A stretch of 64,000 nucleotides of DNA, from contig BCKC01000004.1 of assembly GCA_001600455.1 (NCBI GenBank), positions 4,018,915-4,082,914 on the forward strand, in the 5' to 3' direction. This document shows, in pieces, positions 32,901 through 44,621 of the stretch; positions within the stretch are counted from its first letter, which is position 1, and every line of letters starts with the position of its first letter. The notes under the pieces are model-generated. The model saw nothing but the letters and a program-made list of their open reading frames with translations. It was not told where the DNA came from and searched no databases. The DNA is from Endocalyx cinctus. Taxonomy: Eukaryota > Ascomycota > Sordariomycetes > Amphisphaeriales > Apiosporaceae. A program made the position numbers and the translations under genes.

Positions 32901-33451
32901 TCGGTTTGCACAATCAAGGGAGTAGGAAGTTTCACCGGACTAGGGTTCGTCGACGAGCCACTAACTTGACGCAAGACTTCAGGGAAGTTACTTCCATCTT
33001 GGGTCTTCAAACGAAGAGCCTTTCCGGGAGTAGGTAACTCCAAGTCATCATCCCAGTCCTCGGTGATGATCTTCTTAAGCTTTCTCCCACCCAATCTCTT
33101 GATGGTTCCTCCGATTAGAGCAGAAGGTGGGACATTCGCCGGTATAGGGATACCTGCGTGCGCAGCGGTGGCGATGGCATCTAGGGTTGATTTTTCATCG
33201 TCCGCAGGTACATGTACATGTCGTTCTTCAAGACCGGTTAAGGATTCTCGGTCAGAACGAAAAGAGGAAGCGCTTTCGCGACGACGGAAATTTGAATTGG
33301 CGGTAATAGAATTAGAAGTAGTAGATGTAATAGAGTGTCGAAAACTGAAATCTTCATTGTCGATCATAAAGTCGGCGTCATCATCCCAATTTTCCACCGA
33401 GTCCTCGACCGGTTTTCGGGGTTTTAGGCGTAAAGGTTCCATCGTAATCAT
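29927..33451 (-). CDS. byr4: Byr4/Bfa1-like mitotic exit and septation regulator
   Basis: Scaffold subunit of the two-part GAP (with Cdc16/Bub2) that holds the Spg1/Tem1 GTPase inactive at the spindle pole body, delaying septation or mitotic exit. Single exon, 1174 aa, mostly disordered, Ser/Pro/Arg-rich, with family blocks at both ends. N-terminal half: acidic WDDD boxes (ENWDDDADF near 22, EDWDDDLELP near 131), DDFEADLELPSDGKLKL, DDFDWGEGS, and TFDGLVLPIGPLDLGERL. C-terminal part: NGMTYNPVTFRWEGNE, then KRVGDMVFDPQNMCWLKV, and the basic DRLRAEEERWRKKCEQW tail. The Byr4 repeats FD/WD...LPxGxLxL are the diagnostic feature. M4 is an alternative start. Many S/TP sites would suit CDK or polo control. 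It is head-to-head with XRCC4 across 2 kb. Confidence 0.85.
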   Translation of the reverse strand: MITMEPLRLKPRKPVEDSVENWDDDADFMIDNEDFSFRHSITSTTSNSITANSNFRRRESASSFRSDRESLTGLEERHVHVPADDEKSTLDAIATAAHAGIPIPANVPPSALIGGTIKRLGGRKLKKIITEDWDDDLELPTPGKALRLKTQDGSNFPEVLRQVSGSSTNPSPVKLPTPLIVQTESPKQIPPPALAAPIMLEKFRDADDDDDVFGDGVATIKASKLNLVQNPVSLITPPSPSPSKAAKKADEDDFEADLELPSDGKLKLSSRKDIPKTPSLVPTDDFDWGEGSLGTRFGGTKRDTFSARSSSVSALSPSIASSITAESEDDTFDGLVLPIGPLDLGERLSRRRHTPSPERRDSSQLHRSSRMSRSPTRRMEPRSLSPKSVSRSPERRRLEKQPPLSPRTRLAEIRESGARSFSSQTVATKSPEPKELDKRPQSSKGATPSAQLTKYNRDDPFSGLDFGNGDVFRPGKSAMHPHIKVKQARPTSPTRPKTAVSITFTSKPITGVAGGSRLPRPLISHERSHTQPSLEPVSESGGPIAQPPFRRSQSRLGHSSQSSVSSVHTPTTPSSNHTTHPSTPRRRELGQKASTGTLRGEREPTTTSAQLLRLKRSLPVMRHSTTQSPAKTTTASRFERPPSRTDSRNDPFRSQSTLRPKTPVDRPRSTHESSASQARKGQAPFLPTGAPSSQSHHISAKNSRPFRRHDSDHGPETRPLSRNFSRATMRSPSPRKFRNEKSSSEPIWQQISKPRRVRHFGDGHELDAFDDLPTSAQTESRYTKQPLPGANRATIRNKIYQNVLPERNTPSPVLPYSPSRVDHLPHFARDTTASRMARETTLAQRGSPVSTLAPLTAQRVAQLSTRANLNPPLAHQSPRSKRTKKQVQLKPHLISNLNSGKESKGTHPLRENPPVKKVSLKRPITHKSIKLEQSSRQNSPSNKSRVQSGTRTKSYPQKPIIKGSTVLNFPKHKRVAFQPTTTSANNDTVINGMTYNPVTFRWEGNENALNAFDARSSTPSTTSLPSHMLREKESSTPRPVLITNMSAKGAKRVGDMVFDPQNMCWLKVESTTPTMNRSDDIMDGFNAMEEEDDDPFKDIPDLEDKDTGTGGRGRASDINNEWPVGEEFDVGPMFVDRLRAEEERWRKKCEQWVSPTPRDQQGWRWTLRDMIMDF

Positions 33452-35471
33452 AAGGTAGTCGTTAAAGGGGAAAGGAAAAGTAGGGTGAAATAAAGATGAG
33501 AAAAAATGGGGGCATGTACTGAGAAAAGTAAAATAGGGTCGAGAATCATTAATTCAACCTCCTCGCTCTTTCTTAATAAAGACGCCGACGAGAAAACATA
33601 TTCATCTACTCTCAATCAATTATTTATTGAAGGGAGAAACATCGTTCTCAATTTCGTGGTTGACAGATTTTTTTTTTTCGTTTGTTGACGTGCGAGACTA
33701 AGAGACTAAGAGACTCGATCGGTACGCGTCTCGACAGGTGAAGAAAAAAAAAATCGATACGATATGTGTAAAGATTGGGTTGGTTGATTGACTCGATAAA
33801 AACAAACCTGTAGGAAGGCTTGCGATGGGGGCAGTGGGGAATGCGTGCTCGTGCTTTGTGTTTGTGCTCGTGCCTTTGGTTCGATTTAGGTGGGTTAATC
33901 GGATTTGATCTATGAATAATAACAAATATCTAAATAAATAGAATAATTGATTTTCTTTTTTTCTTTTTGAAGGTATAATAAATATGATTCAGAAACAAAA
34001 TGTACAAATTTATTAATTATCAAATTTGAATATGTCGCAATTGAGTAGAAGTCAATTGGATTGATTTGATTTGTGTAAATTGTTTGTGTGTGTATGAAGT
34101 TGTGTGGTTTGGAGAAAAAGGATGGAATGGAATGTACGGGTATGCGGTGATGTGGTCGCATTTACTTTGTACCAAATCCAAGATTTTAACGGGGTTGGGT
34201 TGGATAAATAAATGGGTCTTTACTGAAAAGGGTTGCAAGAAAAAAAAAAAAATTGAAAAAAAGGCTGGTAGGCTGATACTGGCCGGTACGGGCTGGTACA
34301 TATAAATGGCTGGGAATCCTCGGTATCGTATGGTCTGTGCATATGTACGTCATGAGATCTCAGGTGTCGGAAGATATCTTGCCAGCGGCCAGACTTCGCC
34401 AGATTGGTTACCTAAGATGAATAAAAGTGGGGTCGTTCCCTGAAATGGTAAGGTCTCACCAAAATATCCTACAGTACACTCACCGCAGTGACTGCACTGC
34501 AAATGCAACGCGACATGGACGCGAAAGAATTTTCTTTGCATTGACATGCACGCGTATTTTGTATTACGAAGGAATTTTCCCTGATATGATATTTTCTTGA
34601 AATATGGAATTTTATACCCGTGGCATCCGTCTGTCTGTCTATATGGAACTTAATACATTTTTTCATATTTTACCAAAGTATTCCTAAAAAATTAATTCAT
34701 ATATGCACGTGGACATGACTTGATATTTTCATGTACCTGACAGCCTGAGTACTGATCGCCCAGGTGGTGTACACTACCAGACTACTAAACACCTGCAGTT
34801 ACTGTAGCATACTTGGGTACCTAAATACTTACTGACAACTGTACCGTAGTATGTACCTACCTAGGTAGGTATATGCACCTGCTACGTATTTATTAGTACT
34901 AGTGTAACAGTTCATCCTCTATCAAGTAAAGTTTTTAAGTTAGTGACTCGCATTTAGTGAGTGTTGCCTTGCAGCTCCCTACAGGAACTTAACGTGGTCC
35001 GTAGTTATTTAATCCGTCGTTTATTCTCAACTACGCATGCGAAACTTCGACACTTCAACATGTTTGCTCACTTTTCCACGTTTCATTTATGAAAAATACA
35101 AATAAAAATCAAAAATAAAGGATAAAATAAATCATGACTTTATGCATTCATTTCTCCATAATTTACCAAGATTTCTTACCCTTTTACCCTTTCAATCGGA
35201 ACCCTTAAAACTTAAAAACCTAGTATAAGAAATTAATTATCAGCCTTATTGTAATAGCATCTCCCCCACAAGCTCCGCAACCCTCCCTGCCCTCCATCCA
35301 TCCATCTATCTAACCAGACTTTCTTACGACGTGAAACACGCTTCCAACTCGACGTAGCGCCACCTTTAATCTATTTCTTCTTGTTTTAGCTTTCATACTC
35401 TATCCCATTTTCATTTTAGTTTGCTTGTCAATATCAAATCTCATCCCGCACCCAATCGCAAATCACAAGCA
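33452..35471. other. 2.0-kb head-to-head intergenic region (byr4 / XRCC4)
   Basis: This contains both promoters. Directly upstream of byr4 there are A/T runs and an imperfect tandem GAGACTAA at about 33690-33717. The middle (33900-34300) is very AT-rich. The XRCC4 side has CT-rich leader sequence (35380-35470). An 18-bp palindrome sits at 34854-34871. No gene was seen. Confidence 0.5.
34854..34871. repeat. 18-bp perfect palindrome of the CTAGGTA word
   Basis: TACCTACCTAGGTAGGTA is its own reverse complement. Shorter versions of the same word occur in other spacers (12440-12480, 12790-12815). It could be a protein-binding site or simply low-complexity drift. Confidence 0.6.
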
Positions 35472-36935
35472 ATGACAGATTCTCCCGTATTATCTATTCC
35501 GGTGTCCGGTCAAGATGGAAGCGCATTCCTAGTTGAGATATCCTCCCACGGATCACGACCGTTAGACTTGAAACTCGTCGGTTCTGAGAGTACGGCAGTT
35601 TACGTGGCCAAATGTGAGTTGACATTTTCCTCCGTTCGTACATGCTTAGATCATCGCCTCCCGGGTGGGCGATGGAATACCCCGGCACGTCAATTTCATG
35701 CATTAAATACATGTCTATTTTAAATTAGATCATGAACCCCGGAATTATACCCACTGACCAACCAACGTCTTCTTCTATCTTTGCTTATTTTACCTTTTTT
35801 TGTTTAACAGTGCGTCAGAAGAGGATCAACGAGTATAAGGCTTCGACCGGTCAATGCTCCGACGAGGAATGGGAGAAAATCTTGACTGCCACATTCGTAG
35901 ACCAGCACCCCTTGCCTGATATAGAAATTAGGGCCGACCTTCAATCGGACGGCACCTACGCCACCCTCACTTTTAGGAAGAATATCCAGGGCATCACAGT
36001 AAGTTACACGACAACTTCGAATTGCCACCATGGATCAAGCTTTGTTATTTTTTTTTTGACGCCGCTTGCTGACGGAAAGTGCCGCACTGTAGCAAAAGCT
36101 AGGCTCGTTAAAACTCGAAGAAAATGGCAAAACCGAGATCTCGCCCTTTGACTGGTGCGTTTCGGCCATCGCAACGCGGACGAAAACCGCGGAAGAACTC
36201 GCAGCCGCGAATGCGAAGATTCAGTCTCTGGAGAACGACGTGAACGAGCTGAAGGCCCACCTGGAAGACCTCATCAGGGTCAAAGAGGAGCACGAAACGG
36301 AGCTTCTAGAAAAGTTCAGAGATCTACTAAACGAAAAGAAGGTTAAAATTAGGCAACAATCCCGCCTCTTGGCGTCCGCCACCCTGGATCCTACCAAGTC
36401 CGGTAGTACGGATAATCAAGATCCGGCGGCCCATCGGGTACCCCAGGCCTCGAGATCAGCCAAGCGCAAATTGATCAAAGAGGAATCCGATAGCGACGCG
36501 GACGCGTTCGAGAGGATGGACGTGGAAGTGGAAAACACCGCTGCTGCCGCTGCTGCCGCCGCCACGAATGACGACGACGACGATGACGAAACAGAAGACT
36601 CGGAGGTTGAGGAAGCTCGGGCGATGACTCCGGACGATGATGAAACGCAAAGCGAGCCAATCAGCGACTCCGACGATGAATTCGCGTCGCCGCCTCCAGT
36701 AGCGGCGGCGGCGAAGTCCAAGGGAAAGCAGAAGACAACGCAGAAGGCTCGCCAGGATAGGGCTGAGTCGCCGCAGGATGTGGGAAACGGGAGCGAATCA
36801 GAAGAGGAAGTGGCCGAGCTACCCCCAAAGAGAAACTTGCCTTTCTTAAAAAGAAAAGCTGCTCCCGCGAAAGCGCCACCCCCTTCAAAGACAGCTGGCG
36901 ATGATGATGAAACGGAATCGGATGACGAATTATGA
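35472..36935 (+). CDS. XRCC4: XRCC4 homologue (non-homologous end-joining scaffold)
   Basis: Nuclear scaffold that stabilises DNA ligase IV and bridges DNA ends with XLF/Nej1; yeast counterpart Lif1. Three exons, 35472-35613, 35811-35998 and 36093-36935, give 390 aa. Residues 1-135 form the beta head: AYVAKLRQKRINEYK fits the head helix, and LRKNIQG-type strand TLTFRKNIQGI runs into KLGSLKLEE. A long coiled coil follows (about 145-215), containing ETELLEKFRDLLNEKKVKIR, very close in pattern to the ligase-IV binding stalk. The C-terminal half is disordered and acidic (runs of Asp/Glu) with basic patches KRKLIK and LPFLKRK, likely nuclear targeting. An eight-Ala run lies near 253. It is tail-to-tail with the reductase, 193 bp away. 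Confidence 0.88.
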
Positions 36936-37128
36936 GATAGCGGAATGATAGATTTGAATAAATGTCAAATTAGATAGATTCAGGATATTGAATGAGATCA
37001 TGTGCCCACGCTATTTGCTGCTTTTGGAGGTGAAATCCAATTGCCATAAATATATTCTAACGATCTATTGGTTCGTCTAGCCCCTCTAAATTTAGATTTC
37101 ACTCACCCTTTATTTCGTACGTTTCTTC

Positions 37129-38185
37129 TTACCTCCTATCATCGGCCGCGAAGATCTCCGTCCAGAAAGCCCTAAAGTATTTCTTCTTACCGGCCTCGGC
37201 GATCTGCTCCACCTCCTTGGGCGTCAGCTTAAACGCCGGCAACTTCGACATATAACCCTGCAAACGCTCCTCGTTGGCACTCGTGGTCACGACCGCGATC
37301 CCTTGGTCGACGCACCACCGCAGCGCGACCTCGCCGTCGGTGACGCCGTACTTCTTAGACAGGAAGGCGTACAGCTCGTCGACGGGGCCGGGCTTGGCGC
37401 GCGTGACGGCCGTGAGCGGCGCGAACGCGACGACGGCGATGTTCTTGGCGCGGTGGAAGGCGAGCAGGTCGCCTTCGTGCTGGAGGTACGGGTGGTACTC
37501 GATCTGGTTGACGGCCGGCGGGATCACGGCCGTCTCGAGGATGGCCTCGAGATCCTTCTGGAGGAAGTTCGACACGCCGATCGACTTCGCTCGGCCGGAC
37601 GCGTGGATCGCCTCCATCTGCCGCCACGCCGATTGCAGGTCGGCGGGCGAGTCGGCGAAGAACGGGGAGTGGATCAGGTACAGGTCCACGTAGTCGACGC
37701 CGAGACGCTCGAGAGAGGCGTTGAACGACTCCTCGATCTTGTCGGCCGTCTTCTTTTTAGAGTTCCACTTCGTCGAAACGTAGAGCTTGGATCGCGGTAC
37801 GCCGCATTTGGCGATCGCTTCGCCCATGTGCGACTCGGTTTTGTAAACTTTACGATGTGTCAGCGAGTTCCCTTGGTTCTTGACGGCAGAAAAGATTACC
37901 AACCTTCGCCACCGTCTAGATGGTAATAACCGTTCTTGATGGCCATGATGGTCGTAGCGACCAAATCTTCGCTGGCGTCCCTAAACCATCGAGCGGTACC
38001 GAGCCCATATGCCAGCTAAAGATTCCGCGATTTAGCACTGATACGAACGCAGAACCTTACGATCACTCACATACCATAGGGATCTCATTCCCGTCGTTCA
38101 TTTTCAGCGACGGTATGTACTCCATCTGCTTCGGCCCCGCACCCGAAGAGGCGTCTGGTTTGGCTGTCGCTGTAATTGAATTCAT
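37129..38185 (-). CDS. Aldo-keto reductase (AKR)
   Basis: NADPH-dependent (beta/alpha)8-barrel oxidoreductase reducing an aldehyde or ketone. Three exons, 38185-38075, 38015-37904 and 37847-37129, give 313 aa, the standard AKR length. The catalytic tetrad is complete: Asp71 (YYHLDGGE), Tyr76 (EVYKTE), Lys101 (VSTKWN) and His134 (LIHSPF). Other AKR features are [26 protein letters not shown] and the cofactor-binding C-terminal part ([14 protein letters not shown]). Intron 2 starts GTTGGT and splits the codon before the catalytic Tyr. Third bases are strongly GC-biased, unlike the AT-rich flanks. Fungal relatives include xylose reductase and general aldehyde reductases. The substrate is not assigned. 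Confidence 0.92.
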
Positions 38186-38673
38186 CTCGTCTTGCGAAAC
38201 ACCGATTATTCCTATTAAAGTTTAATCCTTTCGTTTTATTCGCTGCCGAGTGCAATCAAAGACAATGAATGTATGGTATGAGAGAAATTGAAAATATATC
38301 TCAGTTCGGCCGGATCTCCTAAGATAAAACATTAACTTCGGATCAATGCCGAACTCGGCATTAAGCTAAGAAAAAGAAATGACGCTATTGACGCTATTCT
38401 AAAATCCCCCACCACTGAATATCTCCATAGTACTTAAAAAGAAAATCAGCGTTACATTTTCGCCAAGAGCAGAACACAGATATCGCTGAAAAGATATCTC
38501 AGGGAAGACATCAATCCATAGCACTACTATACCACGGCGGTAAATCACTCGATATGAGTGATACCGTGCAAGCAGGGTCATTTTCATCTTAATGATGATC
38601 CCCTCAAATAGAACCAATTCAAAGCGTACCCCGCAAGTAACTGTGCACAGCATAGTTTTTCAAAACTTAGCAT
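38186..38673. other. Short AT-rich spacer
   Basis: A 488-bp region between the start of the reductase gene and the end of the membrane-protein gene, both on the minus strand. It should hold the reductase promoter. No gene was seen. Confidence 0.5.
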
Positions 38674-40264
38674 CTAAAATCTTTTCCCCATCGTGTCGTC
38701 GACGGGAGTAGAAGTCCAGTGCATCTCGATAGCCTCACCAATCACGACATCAACCTCTCTCCTATGGTGAATCACGCTATCCGTCAACCCCTCCCTGCTC
38801 TCGGCGTCGTCCGCGATCATCACCCCTCCCTCGATCTCGCTTAGGGTCGTGGTCACGAGGCCGACCCTCCTGAACGAAGGGGAAGGGAACTTCCGCGACG
38901 ACAGGCTGAAATTCTTGGTCGACGGCTTCCAAGGTAACCTCTCGATGAAATTCTTCGACGTGTAGTTTCGCGGAATGCCGGAATCCACCAGGCTCGATTG
39001 CAGGCTGTCGAAGAAGGGCTTGATGGATGGCACGCAGGCGGTTATGATGCTGAGGTGTGTGGTTATCCTATTTATGGTGAGTAATTGATAGAGTGAAGTC
39101 GTCGCAGGAATACGTACTGGTTCCATAGACTGGGATATAAGTAATTCCCTAAGTTGAATCAGTAACTTTTAACTGTATGAGCAAACAGAAGTCGAAGGGA
39201 TCTCACATGTGGGGTCAGCCCCTGAGAGGTACGGCTGCAACGTGCTTAATTGAATACCAGCACTGATGCATACACTATATCACGCGGAGTATAAGTACCA
39301 GAAAAAAAAAATAGTAATGTCAATGCAATCTTACAGGATTCGACTTGAAAATAGTCCCAAGACTATGAGCCTGTGATGTATGTCCATCTGGACATTCCAT
39401 ACAATAAACACCGGTAGAACCATGACAATCAGATCCGTAACGATGTTGATTATTCCATGAGAGAATAGGAGCGCTTCCTGAAAACATTGGTCAACATCAC
39501 ATCGTGTGTCTTCTTGCCATATAATTCGATAGATACGGTACCTCATTAACACATCGATTATCAAGTGCTCTCATAGGCACATTGATACCGCACTGGAACG
39601 AGATGGAAAAGACGTAGGCTAGACCCCATAAGAGGACGAATAAATTGAACGACAGCAACACAATCCTCATGGGTTGCGATGGGGTAATGTAGACGAGTAG
39701 GACACCCAGAGATAGCTTTGAAAGCACAAAGACCACTATCGATAGGATGTCGCTCGCGTAGACGGTCTAACCCGGTGCTCGTCAGTCTTGGGCATTATCG
39801 GTATCTTTCCTTCCACGCGTGAAGTAATTACATACACGATAATATGAACGTATCTCTTCGTCACTGAGCGTAGCAAAATGCCTTCCTAGACCGTAGGACA
39901 CGGATTTCGTGGCGGCGACGCTTTGACCGATCCCAAAGGCCTGTTACAAATCAAGTACGCTGTCAGTATGAACATATCATATGTGAACATGGACGGAAGA
40001 GAGCAAGGTTTGACGTACTAGCGCTATCAGTATCAGGGTGTTGTCGGCACCGAGCTTGCGCGAAGACCAACTCCGAAGAGCAACGCGCACTGATACGATG
40101 AGAATGGATATGCAAGCGGCAATCCAAGTAGCGATGATGATGAACGAGCCATGGTCGTCGGCGGTAATTACTCCAAATGGGGGGTACGTCCCGCCGTTGA
40201 TGGGGAAAAAGTCCGATGACATGATTAGGGTGAAGAAATTCTCAACGGTGTCACTCGAAATCAC
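38674..40264 (-). CDS. Rhodopsin-domain integral membrane protein (fungal, PTH11-related group)
   Basis: Seven-helix plasma-membrane protein of the large fungal rhodopsin-domain family, some of which (PTH11-like) act in surface sensing; the function of this copy is unknown. Seven exons, 40264-40019, 39940-39836, 39766-39542, 39477-39335, 39274-39207, 39148-39118 and 39067-38674, give 403 aa; a start at 40222 (MSSDFF) would give 389. Family signatures run in order: VRVALRSW after helix 1, SYGLGRHFATL, YASDILSIVVFVLSKLSLG, CGINVPMRALDNRC, NIVTDLIVMVLPVF, GADPTW, and NQITTHLSIITACVPSIKPF. The soluble C-terminal tail of ~100 aa follows. Exon 6 is only 31 nt. No CFEM domain is present. A broken relative lies at 9661-10137. 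Confidence 0.88.
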
Positions 40265-42547
40265 TCAGGGGAGAAACTCGGACTTTCGAGGAGACGATTA
40301 AGAGGGTCATTATATCTGGAGTGTTCAAACTATACGGTATACTAAAAGGCAAGCTCGATAACATGAAGATGTGAGGTAAAGGATCAACGTTATGAGAGAT
40401 AAAAAGCAATATTGGATAGGAGAACCTCCAACGATATATTAAAATCGTGTGATAAAAAGTCGGCCGAGTTTTAATATCCCCCGAAGATCTCTATAGCAGG
40501 AACGCTTGTGACTGAGGCAAACGAGTTGGCCTTGTAACTTGTAATTATCGCAGCGAATCAAGCCCACTATCCTACTGCAAATTAGATATCGTTTCTCAAA
40601 TGCGTGCTTCACGTGTAGATAGTTCGAGTTCTCATACTCCGTACTCGATGTGTCAATTCTTTTTTTCAAACGAACAAGGAGACTCGTCTGGGGAGATGAT
40701 CTGATATGATCTACTCTATAATACATCACATTTCTATGCGCCATATTCAATCTAGGATCAAGGTTGTTAAGAAAAGGGGATGGTGTACACCGGCTTAACG
40801 ACTGAGGGAAATAAAACAAGCTCAGCACAACTTGAAATAGCGCAAGGTCGAGGTTTTGAAGTACACTATAACAACTTATGCGAAGAAAAGAACTATCCAT
40901 TCAAAATGTACAATTCTCGTCATGCATCCCATGGTCTCAGCCATTTAGCAATATATTAAGCCACACCCTTCTATGTAGCGCCCGTCGACTCCTTATCAAG
41001 GGTAACTGCTCTCGCGATATCGTAGGATTCCTAGAATAAGACATCGCACTTGGATAGTTCATGCCATTACCCACGCCGATTCTTGTTATCGTATATTAAT
41101 CACATTTTCTGTTGCTTTTTTCGTCGCGGGAATCTAACGTCGGCGGAACCTCTCTGCGCGGAATAAAAAGAAAACAGGGGGAGATCTCTGATAATGTAGA
41201 TCCAATGCGACGTACCACGCAAATCCCCCGGTTTCCGTTTTCATTTGGGCGTCGATAATGGTGCCACTTTTAAGGTTAAGAATACCTCTACGCCAAATAA
41301 CAAATGTAGGCAGCGTAAATGATTTGTTTTCAAAGCTTGACTAGACATCCTCGTTCTTCGTACGCCACATTCGAGAGGTGTAGTAGTATCGAAGATCTAT
41401 TCCATCTCTAACTTTTTTCGCCACAAGTTTGACTAATAACCTCCAGAAGTGTCAGGTGTACTTTGGGGTTCGAGGATGATGAGCGCAGAAGATGAATCCC
41501 CTTCTCCATACCATTGTTAAACCTAACACTAGTGTAATGGTTTGCGGATCTTTCCGTGGTAAGCTGATTGTCAGATCTCAAAATTTTAGAGGGGTAATGA
41601 AATGAAACATAGATTTCCCAGGACATGCCGAGCGTAAATAAATTATAGCATCTGAAAGCATGGTAAACAGTACCGTCTTACAGGGCTTATGGGGATATTT
41701 TATCAAATAGATATTGTACATGATTGGGTCGTAATGCAGAGTTCGGGTATAAAGCAGGGGCTCATACACGGGAGAAGCATATCAGCGTGTGCGCTTCTAG
41801 CGAATAACTTACGCCTATCTCGGTCATGTCGCTCAGCCACTCATTCACCTGCCACTTAAAATTCTGGTGTACACTACATTATATCAAAGAAGAAAAGAGA
41901 AGAAAGCATCCCTCGATGATATATAGTATAGAGATATCAGCCCGAGACGGTAAGGTAATCTTCGATCCCCCCCGCGCCCCCCTCTCAAAAATCTCCTTGT
42001 TCCGCGAATCTTCCTAATTCGCCGCGACCGAGATACTGCATAATAGGTCGCGACAAGGTCTTGCCCGTTCAAAAATAATCTCCAGCTTGAAGGCTTCGGC
42101 GTATTACCACCCTTCTTCAAAACTGAGAAGCTACTATCGGTCCGGGCTGGTCCAGATCCAGACGGGATGATACCCTGAGCATGGGAACTCCTGGGAACTA
42201 ATCGCAACTTTTCTCCTTCTTAGCAGCTCGGACAACGTTTCATAACAGAACCTTGAAGAAATGATCTGTCATTTTTTTTATTGTATTATCACGACCAAAA
42301 ATATAGTCCTCTTATTCGCGTGCGACTTTCTAAATTATCCTTGTAAGCTGCTAGAGATACGAGAGGGGAGCCGTTTGCTACCCCACGTTTACGCATCACC
42401 GATTCTTTCTTTTTTCTATATTGTTTTTCCCCCTTCCCGGAAAATTGGTTATATGTTGGACTTTCTTCCCGTGCTTAGCCCGACATTATTGCAAGTGGAG
42501 AATAGGAGAACCAGAGAAGAAAGAAAATTAGAGTTACAGGGACGAGA
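40265..42547. other. Intergenic, 2.3 kb
   Basis: Divergent promoter space for the membrane protein and the permease. It contains TACTCCGTAC at 40635-40644 and a C-run patch near 41968. Frames at 40439-40900 and 41884-42207 are open but without coding character. No gene was called. Confidence 0.45.
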
Positions 42548-44621
42548 ATGGGTGAAGAAAGACTCACGTCGGACCAGCTGCGGCAAAGGGTCTTATCCAA
42601 CATAGGCAGCGATGGAAAGCTGAAGAACCAGGCATTTGATCTGGATGCCAGAGCTGTCGCTATTCTGAGCAAAAGGCATCAGATCAGCGTAAGTCTCAAA
42701 AAGCCGTTCTTTCATGATGCCGAAACCTAATTGCGCTTACGTCGAACATAGAAAAACTTCGGCTTCACTTCTATGCTAAGTTTCTCCACCACAGTGCTTG
42801 TGTCGTGGGAAGCTTTCGCCGTGTGAGTATACCCCACATAGAATTATTTAAAAGTGACGGATTCTAACACGTCATATAGGACCTTTCAGGGTGGACTTGT
42901 CAATGGTGGTCCTGCAGCTCTGGTGTACGGATTCATATTTTCATTCTTCGGATCCTTAGCAACGGCGGCTTCCCTTGCTGAGATGGCATCAATGTTAGTA
43001 ATTCTAGTGACAGTGACTTTTCAAAACTTATTCCGACCTCTGAGAGCTAATCAACATTATCATTTCAGTTCTCCCACTTCAGGGGGTCAATATCACTGGG
43101 TCGCGTTGTTGGCACCTCAACGCTACGCCATTCTCTTTAGTTGGTTTGCCGGTTCGTGATCCATAAAACACACACATGACATCCCATTTCATCTTGTTTA
43201 ACATACATCTCACCCCACCCACACAGGCTGGATCACGGCTTTCACGCGCATCGCCGTAACGGCGAGTGTCGCGTTCCTAGCGGCGACCATGATCCAGGGG
43301 TTGATCATCCTAAACTACCCGGAGACGTACGTGCCGGAGCAATGGCACGGGACGCTGATCTACTGGGCCGTCCTGGTCGCCGTCGTCTTCATCAACGTGT
43401 TCGGGATCCGGATTTTTCCTTACCTCGAGACGCTCGCGCTCATTCTGCACGTCATCTTCTTCTTCGCCATCCTCGTGCCGCTAGTCCAACTGGCCCCGCG
43501 CAGCTCGGCCGACTTCGTCTTCCGCTCGTTCGCTAACAACGGCGGCTGGTCCAGCGACGGCGTTTCCTGGTTTATTGGTTTGCTCACCTCGACGTACGCC
43601 CTGTCCGGCGTCGACGGCGTCTCTCATATGGGTGAGTTTTTGGGTTTAACATCTCTTCCGCGGGAAAAAAAAAAAGCCCTCCCATGTCCCCGGTTAAAAA
43701 GGGATTAGCTAATGCGTCGGTATATATAGCCGAAGAAGTGGATAACGCGGCGGTCGTCGTACCAAGAACCATGATCTGGAGTATCGTCATGAGCGGTACT
43801 TTATGTTTCGGTATTAGCATCGCGATTCTTTTCTGCATCGGAGACGTAAACGCGGCCTTGGAAAGCCCCACAACATTCCCGATTATCGAAATCTTCTTCA
43901 ATGCAACCAAATCATACCCAGCGACGAACGCGATGGTATCTGCCTTGATCATTTCCATTTTCTTCTCGGCACTCGGCCTTCTAGCTTCCGGTTCTCGTCT
44001 CATTTGGGCATTTGCTCGTGACGATGGACTTCCATTTCCTCGTTACTTTTCACATGTGAGTTTTTCTCCGAGGATACTGTGTTGAGATCAGACCTGACTT
44101 CATAACTGCAGGTTAGTAGCCGTTTCGGTATACCCGTTCGCGCCATTCTATGGAGTGCTTTCTTGTGCGCGCTCCTCGGCTTAATCAACCTGGGATCGAC
44201 GACGGCCTTCAACGCGCTCGTCTCCCTAGCTCTTCTCGGGCAGTACACGACGTACATGGTTCCGACCATCTTCTTGCTCGGCCGACGCATACAACCGGGT
44301 AAGAACATCCCGTTCGGCCCGTGGAGGATGGGTCGATGGGGTATCCCCGTCAATTTGTTCACCATCGGCTTCTCGCTTATTACCATCGCTTTCAACGTAC
44401 TGCCGCCCTTTTTCCCGGTGACGGCGCAGAACTTCAACTACGCGGGCCCGGTGTTCGGGGTGGCGCTAATCAGCTGCGTGATCTTGTGGTTTTATAGAGG
44501 ACAGAATCATTACGCCGGTCCTATTAAGGAGGTGATGGAAAATGGGAATGTTCGATCCGCCCTTCTGAATCGTGAGATGGAACCTTCTCACAAGAATAAC
44601 CTAGAACATGATCCGCTTTGA
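42548..44621 (+). CDS. Amino-acid/choline/GABA-type permease (APC family)
   Basis: Twelve-helix proton-coupled permease of the fungal APC group that includes GABA (Uga4) and choline (Hnm1) carriers. Seven exons, 42548-42688, 42752-42822, 42880-42993, 43069-43151, 43227-43631, 43730-44055 and 44112-44621, give 549 aa. Signatures: KNFGFTSMLSFSTTVLVSWEA at the first helix, GGPAALVYGF, EMASISPTSGGQYHWVA (the family's substrate-proximal loop), the FAGWITA segment, HMAEEVDNAAVVVPR, and LLASGSRLIWAFARDDGLPF. The tail is hydrophilic. Intron 4 starts GTTCGT. The order of helices and loops is complete, so the gene looks functional. The exact substrate cannot be told from sequence alone. Confidence 0.92.

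Noticed and set aside
37303..37926. 207-codon plus-strand frame over the aldo-keto reductase
   Set aside because: It is antisense to a gene with a complete catalytic tetrad; low-complexity Arg/Val/Asp sequence.
40439..40900. 153-codon minus-strand frame in the receptor-permease spacer
   Set aside because: Composition is AT-rich and not codon-like, with no domain or signal; treated as chance.
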